The notes under the pieces are model-generated. The model saw nothing but the letters and a program-made list of their open reading frames with translations. It did no database searches and had not been told where the DNA came from. The translations under genes were made by a program, and so were the position numbers. From positions 1 through 7,170 of the forward strand of contig JAOZLM010000009.1 in NCBI GenBank assembly GCA_029934815.1: 7,170 nt of DNA, in the 5' to 3' direction. Below, piece by piece: positions 1 to 4,655 of this stretch (position 1 is the first letter of the stretch; each line of letters starts with the position of its first letter). This stretch comes from Desulfocapsa sp. Its GTDB lineage: Bacteria > Desulfobacterota > Desulfobulbia > Desulfobulbales > Desulfocapsaceae.

Positions 1-570
1 GCAGAGAACCATCTGGAAGTAGTTCTCCATCCTTTGACCTGGCCGGAGTTTGTCGCCAACACAGAAGATCGCTGTTATTTTTGCAAAAACCGAATGTATA
101 GCTCTTTTTTTCTGGAAGCTGAAAAGAAACACTACACTGTTCTGCTTGATGGCAGCAATGTCGATGACCTGAAAAGTAAGCGACCTGGCTTTCGGGCAAT
201 CCGTGAGCTTGGTGTACAAACACCAATGCTTGATGTTGGACTTAGCAAGGCCGAAATACGATTTCTTGCCGAAAAACGTGGGCTGTGCAACCATGATAAG
301 CCGTCAAATTCCTGTTTGGCCACACGAATTCCTGAAGCAACTGTAATTTCCATGGAAAAACTGAAGCTGGTGGAAAAGTGCGAATCCTTCCTGCTGGATA
401 AAGGATTTACCGCTTGCAGGGTAAGGATTGAAGGGCAGGACGCTGTGGTACAATTGTCACTAACTGATAGTAAAATCCTTGTCACAGAAGATATTCGTGT
501 GGATTTGTTGTCTTTTGTGCAAGGTCTTGGATTTACAAGGGTAATGCTGGACATAAAACCTCGTCCATAG
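1..570 (+). CDS. larE: LarE-like ATP-dependent sulfur transferase, 5'-truncated by the window edge
   Basis: This is the C-terminal 189 residues of a LarE-family (PP-loop) sulfur transferase. LarE provides the sulfur atoms for the nickel-pincer nucleotide cofactor of lactate racemase and related enzymes. The frame is open from base 1 to the TAG at 568-570. A TTG at 34 lies mid-domain and is not the start. Visible family landmarks, numbered from base 1, are DRCYFCK (23-29), DGSNVDD (about 50-56), RPGFRAIRELG (61-71), the SKAEIR helix (about 82-87) and SCLATRIP (104-111). The N-terminal PP-loop (SGGxDS), about 80 residues in typical homologues, lies upstream of the window. Three cysteines (25, 28, 105) are in the positions expected for the iron-sulfur-cluster type of LarE, as opposed to the sacrificial-cysteine type with a single cysteine; this subtype is my inference. 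No larA, larB or larC is visible, so the physiological target is open. An asparagine-synthase-like or tRNA-thiolation relative is less likely given the motif set. Confidence 0.9.
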   Translation, partial: AENHLEVVLHPLTWPEFVANTEDRCYFCKNRMYSSFFLEAEKKHYTVLLDGSNVDDLKSKRPGFRAIRELGVQTPMLDVGLSKAEIRFLAEKRGLCNHDKPSNSCLATRIPEATVISMEKLKLVEKCESFLLDKGFTACRVRIEGQDAVVQLSLTDSKILVTEDIRVDLLSFVQGLGFTRVMLDIKPRP

Positions 571-612
571 CAATTCCATTTGGTCGGGATGATTATTCTT
601 ATCAGCAGAAAA

Positions 613-627
613 AAGCCTGATAGGCTT
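613..627 (-). terminator. Hairpin with T-tract on the minus strand in the larE-hup gap
   Basis: AAGCCT (613-618) and AGGCTT (622-627) form a perfect 6-bp stem with loop GAT. On the plus strand the hairpin is preceded by six As (609-614, partly in the stem) and followed by GAAAATA, so it is a poor plus-strand terminator. Read on the minus strand it is followed by TTTTTT, the form of an intrinsic terminator. No minus-strand gene is visible between here and hup, so it may end antisense transcription. It could also serve larE as a weak structure 42 nt after its stop codon. Confidence 0.45.
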
Positions 628-735
628 GAAAATACAGTCTGCTTGTTATTTGCATTTGTCCGATAACATTCTGATAATAAAGGCTTGTGATTGCGGTTCT
701 GCCTAGGAAAAAGATGAAAATATTTCTTTTTTCTT

Positions 736-766
736 TTGACAATCACCCCGCCTTTTATTAAACAAT
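736..766 (+). promoter_or_regulatory. Candidate sigma-70 promoter for the HU gene
   Basis: A perfect -35 hexamer TTGACA lies at 736-741, about 100 bp before the HU start codon. The -10 element is less clear. AACAAT (761-766) matches four of six positions but needs a 19-bp spacer, TAAACA (759-764) has the ideal 17-bp spacer but matches only three, and TATTAA (756-761) matches four but is too close. A housekeeping promoter is expected for an abundant nucleoid protein in its own transcription unit. The -35 is seen directly; the -10 assignment is tentative. Confidence 0.45.
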
Positions 767-780
767 TACCAGAGATGAGG

Positions 781-802
781 GGAGCGCTTCAAATAAAGCT
801 CC
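781..802 (+). other. Possible small hairpin in the HU 5' untranslated region
   Basis: GGAGC (781-785) and GCTCC (798-802) can pair around a 12-nt loop, about 38 nt upstream of the HU start codon and clear of the Shine-Dalgarno sequence. With only five base pairs and a long loop it may be chance. It is listed because it would lie in the mRNA leader if the TTGACA promoter is used. Confidence 0.25.
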
Positions 803-839
803 TGTAAAATAAGAAATTTAGTTTTTCCGGGAGGGAAGC

Positions 840-1112
840 ATGAACAAGAAGGAATTAGTTGAGAACATTGCAGGCGCCGCAGATATTTCTAAAGCTGCTG
901 CAGAAAAAGCACTGAACGGTACACTCCTCGCTATCGCAGAAACCTTGAAAGCTGGCGACAAAGTAACACTGGTTGGTTTTGGTACTTTTTCTGTTTCTCG
1001 TCGTGAAGCACGTAAAGGACGCAACCCTCAAACTGGTAAAACCATCGATATCCCAGCTAAGAACGTTGCTAAGTTTAAAGCTGGTTCCAAGCTTGCAGAG
1101 GCTATCAACTAG
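840..1112 (+). CDS. hup: HU-family DNA-binding protein
   Basis: A complete 90-residue HU protein, the usual length for the family. HU homodimers or heterodimers bend and wrap DNA in the nucleoid. The N-terminal helical half (MNKKELVENIAG, then AAAEKALNG) gives the dimer core. VGFGTFSVSRREAR leads into the DNA-binding beta-arm, and GRNPQTGKTI (about 60-69) contains the conserved RNPxTG arm tip whose proline intercalates into DNA. The C-terminal AKFKAGSKLAEAIN is typical. The ATG at 840 is preceded by the strong Shine-Dalgarno GGGAGGG (about 830-836). The gene stands alone, with a TTGACA promoter upstream and a strong terminator downstream. HU is favoured over IHF because the length and the arm sequence fit the generic HU pattern; which HU paralogue (alpha or beta type) cannot be told from one copy. 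Confidence 0.97.
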   Translation: MNKKELVENIAGAADISKAAAEKALNGTLLAIAETLKAGDKVTLVGFGTFSVSRREARKGRNPQTGKTIDIPAKNVAKFKAGSKLAEAIN

Positions 1113-1168
1113 ATAACCATCTCGCTTGTTTGGCTGCTTTCGTTTTCTGTAGGCAGAATATGTATTAC

Positions 1169-1207
1169 AAAAGGGTACTGTCTCTGGTGAGAGGCAGTAC
1201 CCTTTTT
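1169..1207. terminator. Bidirectional intrinsic terminator between hup and the AraC-family gene
   Basis: A 16-bp stem (1170-1185 with 1190-1205) with one T-G wobble at 1181/1194 closes a GGTG loop. It is followed on the plus strand by TTTTT (1203-1207) and on the minus strand by TTTT (complement of 1169-1172). It lies 57 nt after the HU stop and 6 nt beyond the end of the convergent AraC-type gene, so one structure can end both transcripts. The long GC-containing stem and T-tracts on both sides make this one of the clearest signals in the window. Confidence 0.9.
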
Positions 1208-1213
1208 CTGTTT

Positions 1214-2215
1214 TTATGCCGCCTTCCTGTATTGTAGTGGTGATTGTCCGGTCCATCGTTTAAACGATCTGGAAAATGTGCTCAGCTCCGCAAAACCCAG
1301 GAGAAAAGCCACCTCCGTTAAATCCATCTGTTTGTCCTGAATAAACTGTTTTGCAATATCCATTCTGGTATCGTTTAGGAGGGTTATAAAACTGGTTCCC
1401 TTCTCCTGCAGTGCACGCTGCAGAGTACGAGTGTTCATGCCAAGAGTTCCTGCTACCTGCTCCACTGTCACATTTCCTGAGGGCAGATTCTCCGCAATAA
1501 TTTCTTTTATATGACTTATCTGTGTGCCGGTATCAAGGGAGTTGATATAAGTGTTCATAGCCTGATCACCAAAAGCGGTCATTTCCTCATTGCTGCTGGA
1601 AAGCACTGTATCAACAATATCCAGTGTAAATGTGATTTTACACTCTGCTTCGTTGAAAAGTACGGGAGACTGGAAAAATTCGTAGTATTTTCCGCTGCAT
1701 GGTGGTTTTGGGTGGGTGAGGCAGACAAGTTCCGGAAACAGTTCCTTCTGATAATTGACACGTAGTACACTGAAAATCCATGCCATTGCAGCATCCTCTC
1801 TGCCCCTTGTGTAAGAATCATTGTTTTCAGTCTTCAGGATAAATGTAAACGTATTCTTTTTTTTATCTTCCCGTATTTCCCCAAAATCCACATCAGAAAT
1901 TACTCGATGAAAGCGAATAAGTCGTTCGAGTGTGATTCGTAAGCTGTGGCTGGTGAGCAATGCATAACCCATCGAACCAAAATTAGAAGGGTGCCAGCAC
2001 GTTGCCGCAGTAAGTCCAAAACAGGGGTCTTTTATTCGTCTCCCCATCTCCTTCCAGAGTTCAGCAATCTTAATAAGCGAATAGCGCTCACCAGGCCTGT
2101 GCATGAGTGAGGCGTCCAGCTTCACCTGTTTAAACACAGGTGCCGGATCCTGGTTATGCTTTTCAAGCATTCTCCAGAGGACCAGCTGGATGCTTGCAAG
2201 TTTTGTGAGATACAT
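1214..2215 (-). CDS. AraC-family transcriptional regulator with an arabinose_bd-type N-terminal domain
   Basis: A 333-residue regulator. Residues about 10-205 resemble the N-terminal domain of the OruR/VirF/GadX-like AraC subgroup (Arabinose_bd, PF12625), with the typical early pattern of a DP-containing loop (NQDPAPVF, 21-28), RYSLIKIAELWKEMG (44-58) and DPCFGL (63-68). The C-terminal AraC DNA-binding domain has HTH1 at about 250-270 (TVEQVAGTLGMNTRTLQRAL) and HTH2 at about 299-320, closing with the family signature GFAELSTFSRSFKRWTGQSP (307-325). The ATG at 2213-2215 is chosen because AAGGCGG lies 6 nt upstream and the N-terminus fits family length. The ligand is unknown; this N-terminal domain type usually senses a small molecule. 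The gene is divergent from the two unknown genes starting at 2363 and convergent with hup. Paired direct repeats in the shared promoter region suggest it activates its divergent neighbours and may control itself. Gene identity is firm; target and ligand are inferred. Confidence 0.93.
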   Translation of the reverse strand: MYLTKLASIQLVLWRMLEKHNQDPAPVFKQVKLDASLMHRPGERYSLIKIAELWKEMGRRIKDPCFGLTAATCWHPSNFGSMGYALLTSHSLRITLERLIRFHRVISDVDFGEIREDKKKNTFTFILKTENNDSYTRGREDAAMAWIFSVLRVNYQKELFPELVCLTHPKPPCSGKYYEFFQSPVLFNEAECKITFTLDIVDTVLSSSNEEMTAFGDQAMNTYINSLDTGTQISHIKEIIAENLPSGNVTVEQVAGTLGMNTRTLQRALQEKGTSFITLLNDTRMDIAKQFIQDKQMDLTEVAFLLGFAELSTFSRSFKRWTGQSPLQYRKAA

Positions 2216-2257
2216 GGAAACCGCCTTTTAGGGTGGCAGTGGAGTAACAAGAAAGGG

Positions 2258-2294
2258 TGACGCAAACTGCCAAAAAAATGTCGTACACTGCCAA
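2258..2294 (+). promoter_or_regulatory. Tandem direct-repeat operator, probably bound by the AraC-family regulator
   Basis: Two 16-bp repeats, 2258-2273 and 2279-2294, share the pattern TGnCGnAnACTGCCAA with 13 of 16 identical positions. They start exactly 21 bp apart, two helical turns, on the same strand. AraC-type proteins typically bind such same-orientation half-sites with this spacing. A further core copy, ACTGCCA on the opposite strand, is at 2234-2240. The second repeat abuts the expected -35 region of the TATAGT promoter, the position of an activating site. The repeats are seen directly; the binding protein is inferred. Confidence 0.65.
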
Positions 2295-2302
2295 GCATTG
2301 GC
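2290..2302. repeat. Small palindrome overlapping the operator, within a larger inverted repeat
   Basis: GCCAA (2290-2294), GCA, then TTGGC (2298-2302) forms a 5-bp palindrome that overlaps the end of the second direct repeat. It sits inside a wider inverted repeat, TGACGCA (2258-2264) against TGCGTCA (2303-2309). The overlap of direct and inverted symmetry may reflect binding of the regulator in more than one arrangement, or of a second protein. Confidence 0.4.
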
Positions 2303-2321
2303 TGCGTCATCGAACTATAGT
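2293..2321 (+). promoter_or_regulatory. Candidate activator-dependent promoter for the two unknown genes
   Basis: TATAGT (2316-2321) matches the -10 consensus at five of six positions. The hexamer 17 bp upstream (2293-2298, AAGCAT) is a very poor -35 element, which is expected if an activator bound to the adjacent direct repeats replaces -35 recognition. Transcription would begin near 2328, giving a leader of about 35 nt with the ribosome binding site AAGGAG at 2346-2351. Confidence 0.5.
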
Positions 2322-2362
2322 GTTCTTAAGATTCATATTACCTGAAAGGAGTAAAATTGAAA

Positions 2363-2884
2363 ATGGAATTGTTAAGAGAATATTATAGAGAGCAAAACAG
2401 AGGCCAGGCCCAACTTGCAGTTTTTGATTTGGTGGGTGAATTGCTTGCGATTACACTTGAAAAGCATGATGTGGAAGTGGTGATTGATTCGCAGGGGTTT
2501 TTGCAGAATCAATTAGGCGCTCTTGATGATTCAACTGTGATTCAAACCATGGTTGATTGTGAAGAAGTTATTGAAGAGGATCACAAACTGAAAATTACTC
2601 TGTCAGGTGGTGTGCAGAAAAATTGTGGATTGTTATATCCGTTTATGCTGGTTTTTTCGATAAACTGGGATAAAAAAAATGAAGATGCAACGTTGAGTGT
2701 CAAAGGGAAAACTCCTGGTACAAACACTTTATGGCTTCAGTTTGGTAGAAAGGCTGAACAGTTTACTGACACCTTGTTTAAAATAAAGCTCTACCGAAAA
2801 GAAATCACAGGTGAGCTGATGTCCTTAGGCCAGGGTGAAGGTTTTCTAATTTTTGATAAAGAGAAAACAACTTATCTGAATTAA
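2363..2884 (+). CDS. Protein of unknown function, first gene of a putative AraC-controlled pair
   Basis: I do not recognise this 173-residue protein. It has no signal peptide, membrane segment or metal-binding cysteine cluster and looks cytoplasmic. The N-terminus (MELLREYYREQNRGQAQLAV) is helical and charged; the rest alternates short hydrophobic and polar stretches as in a beta-rich fold, ending in a GQGEGFLIF segment. That ending and an N-terminal pattern (L-LV--LL-----EK--V-VI) recur in the next gene, suggesting distant paralogy. The start is uncertain. ATG at 2363 has AAGGAG (2346-2351) 11 nt upstream, whereas an in-frame TTG at 2357 has it 5 nt upstream and would add two residues. I chose ATG by codon preference. 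Its stop is 26 nt before the next gene, so the two are probably co-transcribed. By eye its base composition is more A+T-rich than the cobalamin genes, which could indicate separate origin. Confidence 0.8.
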   Translation: MELLREYYREQNRGQAQLAVFDLVGELLAITLEKHDVEVVIDSQGFLQNQLGALDDSTVIQTMVDCEEVIEEDHKLKITLSGGVQKNCGLLYPFMLVFSINWDKKNEDATLSVKGKTPGTNTLWLQFGRKAEQFTDTLFKIKLYRKEITGELMSLGQGEGFLIFDKEKTTYLN

Positions 2885-2910
2885 GCATTTTATTTGTGAG
2901 GAATCATATT

Positions 2911-3390
2911 ATGAATACTGAATATAAAACAAATGCCCGATCGCTAAATCTTGTACAGCGACTACTTGAAAATAGTTATATTGAAAAAAATACAGTTACT
3001 GTTATACGGCACAGTCTCGACACCGAACCTTCTCCTGTCAGATTTGATGAAAAAGGTTCAACACGAGTTGAAATATTGTTTGATACTGTTGATAAAGGAA
3101 AAACGGGCAAAACTGTTAGACTGCATGGTTTAACAGAAAATTGTGAAGAAGAGAGGGCTCCCATTGTTTTCTATTGTAAAAGCAGTTGGGTTAATGATGA
3201 AACAAATGGCAAGATAGATGATTCCAGTATGTTGCCCTTAAAATCCTTTGTGATCGATCCGGCAGAAAACCCTGCCGCATTAAGTAACACTGAATTTAGT
3301 GTTACTTTTGAAAATCCGCATGATGGTACTCTTCTCGCTACAGGAGAAGGGTATCTGCGCTTTGGAAGAGACAGCCCTAAAACAGTCTAA
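2911..3390 (+). CDS. Protein of unknown function, second gene of the putative AraC-controlled pair
   Basis: A 159-residue protein that I cannot assign to a family. It begins with a short polar helix-like segment (about 8-22, ARSLNLVQRLLENSY), is rich in charged and beta-forming residues, and lacks a signal peptide or transmembrane segment. The C-terminal part (TEFSVTF, then GTLLATGEGYLRFGRD) parallels the end of the preceding gene, with the shared pattern G-L---G-GEGFL/YLxF. The ATG at 2911 is preferred because AGGA (2899-2902) lies 8 nt upstream; an in-frame GTG at 2896 would place that Shine-Dalgarno sequence inside the gene. The 3' third of the coding sequence contains two adjacent perfect hairpins (3260-3277 and 3282-3307). 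Its role is probably linked to that of its neighbour, because of proximity, likely shared transcript and similarity. Confidence 0.8.
   Translation: MNTEYKTNARSLNLVQRLLENSYIEKNTVTVIRHSLDTEPSPVRFDEKGSTRVEILFDTVDKGKTGKTVRLHGLTENCEEERAPIVFYCKSSWVNDETNGKIDDSSMLPLKSFVIDPAENPAALSNTEFSVTFENPHDGTLLATGEGYLRFGRDSPKTV
3260..3277 (+). repeat. Intragenic 6-bp GC-rich inverted repeat
   Basis: CGGCAG (3260-3265) and CTGCCG (3272-3277) pair perfectly around AAAACC. It lies within the second unknown gene, four bases before a longer perfect inverted repeat. It may act as an mRNA structure; chance is possible for a stem of this size. Confidence 0.45.
3282..3307 (+). repeat. Intragenic perfect 10-bp inverted repeat
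   Basis: AAGTAACACT (3282-3291) and AGTGTTACTT (3298-3307) are exact reverse complements around the loop GAATTT. A short T-run (3306-3309) follows on the plus strand. The repeat lies inside the coding sequence about 80 nt before the stop codon. A perfect 10-bp stem in coding sequence is unusual. It could be an mRNA hairpin, a protein-binding palindrome or a weak intragenic terminator. Confidence 0.75.
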
Positions 3391-3391
3391 A

Positions 3392-3407
3392 GGTATTGCC
3401 AAATACC
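3392..3407 (+). repeat. Small hairpin directly after the second unknown gene
   Basis: GGTATT (3392-3397) and AATACC (3402-3407) pair around GCCA, beginning one base after the TAA stop (3388-3390). There is no T-tract, so it is not a terminator by itself. It may protect the mRNA 3' end or belong to a structured leader of cbiD. Confidence 0.4.
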
Positions 3408-3497
3408 AACAAATAAGGCATATTCTCAAGGTATTGATAAAGGCTAAGAAAGAAAAACGGTTCCTAAAAGCTTGCCTCTTTGGCAGATTTAATATTC

Positions 3498-3531
3498 AAG
3501 GCCACTCTGTTTATGCAGAATGGCCTTTTTT
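3498..3531 (+). terminator. Intrinsic terminator immediately upstream of cbiD
   Basis: AAGGCCA (3498-3504) pairs with TGGCCTT (3521-3527). After one C/A mismatch, TCTG pairs with CAGA, closing a 6-nt loop (TTTATG). A run of six Ts (3526-3531) follows. This is a convincing rho-independent terminator for the upstream two-gene unit. It ends only 9 nt before the cbiD ATG, leaving no room for a cbiD promoter between them. It therefore either ends the upstream transcript while a cbiD promoter lies before it, or it attenuates cbiD itself. Confidence 0.82.
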
Positions 3532-3539
3532 GTGTTTTT

Positions 3540-4655
3540 ATGAAGAAAAAAAAGAAACTACGATCTGGCTATACCACTGGTGCATGTGCGGCAGCTGCAG
3601 CTAAAGCATCGGTTACCATGCTGCTGACAGGTACGAGTCAGGATAGTATTGAGATTCCATTTCCCACAGGCCCAAGGGTTTCTTTTACAATTATCAAGCA
3701 ATCAGTCGGTGGGAAAAACCACAATAAAATAAAGTCTTCTGTTATTAAAGATGCAGGAGATGATCCGGATGTGACCAATGGCGCAGTTATTGAGGCTATT
3801 GCCACATTTGCAGAAGAATTGGCGCCAGGTGCTGAAGCTATCAGGATTTATGGCGGAACAGGTGTTGGTAAAGTGACCAAGAAAGGGCTTGCCATACCTG
3901 TTGGTGAACCTGCAATTAATCCTGTGCCAAGGCAGATGATACGAGATGCCGTGGCTGAAGTATTTCAGGAATCTGTGCAGGAACAAAAACATATTCTGGA
4001 AATCACCATCTGTATTCCAAAAGGTGAAGAGCTTGCCACAAAAACATTAAATCATCGTTTAGGCATAGTTGGCGGGCTTTCTGTGCTTGGAACCACAGGT
4101 ATTGTAAGACCCGTATCTGCTGCTGCCTGGACTGCTACGATCAGTGCCTGTATGGATGTGGCAAAAGAGGCTGGCCTTCAGGATATAATACTTTCCACCG
4201 GACGAACCTCAGAACGAGCTGTGCAGAAGCATCTGAACCTTGCAGATGAATCACAGGTAATGATGGGAGATTATCTGCATTATTCCCTTGTGGATGCCGC
4301 CAGACATAGTTTCACCAAAATTCATCTTGCAGCAATGTGGGCTAAGGTGATGAAGGCCGGTATGAGAATCCCTCAGACCCATGTCCGCAACGGAGCACTC
4401 GAGATTAGTGATGCGCTGGAATTTCTTACAGGGCTAGGTTGTGAGAAAGAATTAATTGCAAAACTCGTTGGTTCCAATACCGCACGCGAAATATATATGC
4501 GCTTACTTGAGAACAACAGAAAAGATATGATTATGCTTGTTTGTGAAGCGGCAAGAGATTACGCCGAGGAAGTTTCAGGGCTTGCTGTCACTGTGTATCT
4601 GGTTGATGCATCCATGGCAATTGTTGCCACAACAGACAGGACGGAACTAAACTGA
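3540..4655 (+). CDS. cbiD: Cobalt-precorrin-5B C1-methyltransferase CbiD
   Basis: A 371-residue CbiD, full length for the family. It methylates C1 of cobalt-precorrin-5B using S-adenosylmethionine during ring contraction in the anaerobic cobalamin pathway. The fold is unlike the other corrin methylases. Recognisable family motifs are LRSGYTTGACAAAAAKA (7-23), DAGDDPDVTNGA (71-82), GGTGVGKVTKKGL (105-117), GEPAINPVPR (122-131) and a block starting NHRLGIVGGLSVLGTTGIVR (171-190). I start it at ATG 3540 because family members begin close to the LRxGYTTG motif. No Shine-Dalgarno sequence precedes this ATG; the bases between terminator and start are almost all T. An upstream in-frame ATG at 3513 lies in the terminator loop with a weak AAGG 11 nt before it, and TTG 3480 is also in frame. 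The stop TGA overlaps the cbiET start by one base, indicating translational coupling and a common operon. Confidence 0.95.
   Translation: MKKKKKLRSGYTTGACAAAAAKASVTMLLTGTSQDSIEIPFPTGPRVSFTIIKQSVGGKNHNKIKSSVIKDAGDDPDVTNGAVIEAIATFAEELAPGAEAIRIYGGTGVGKVTKKGLAIPVGEPAINPVPRQMIRDAVAEVFQESVQEQKHILEITICIPKGEELATKTLNHRLGIVGGLSVLGTTGIVRPVSAAAWTATISACMDVAKEAGLQDIILSTGRTSERAVQKHLNLADESQVMMGDYLHYSLVDAARHSFTKIHLAAMWAKVMKAGMRIPQTHVRNGALEISDALEFLTGLGCEKELIAKLVGSNTAREIYMRLLENNRKDMIMLVCEAARDYAEEVSGLAVTVYLVDASMAIVATTDRTELN

Noticed and set aside
132..746. Minus-strand open frame of about 204 codons across larE and the gap
   Set aside because: It is mostly antisense to the well-supported larE coding region, has no recognisable protein features and its sequence is typical of an accidental frame.
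855..1256. Minus-strand open frame of about 133 codons opposite hup
   Set aside because: It runs through the HU coding sequence and the strong bidirectional terminator, and its translation resembles no protein.
1406..1425. CTGCAG repeated twice within the AraC-family gene
   Set aside because: Two nearby hexamers in coding sequence that encode family-conserved helix residues; no wider repeat or spacing pattern supports function.
2258..2309. Recombination or attachment site in the intergenic inverted repeats
   Set aside because: No integrase or cassette gene is present, and the direct repeats beside a promoter and an AraC-type gene are better explained as an operator.
3391..3539. Cobalamin riboswitch upstream of cbiD
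   Set aside because: The context invites one and GGCCACTCTG superficially recalls the B12-box end, but the gap is only about 150 bp and shows no complete B12 box or the other conserved cobalamin-riboswitch segments. The hairpin present is an ordinary terminator.
3299..3604. Plus-strand open frame spanning the end of the second unknown gene and the start of cbiD
   Set aside because: It lies in a different frame from both genes, crosses the terminator hairpin, and has no ribosome binding site or protein-like composition.
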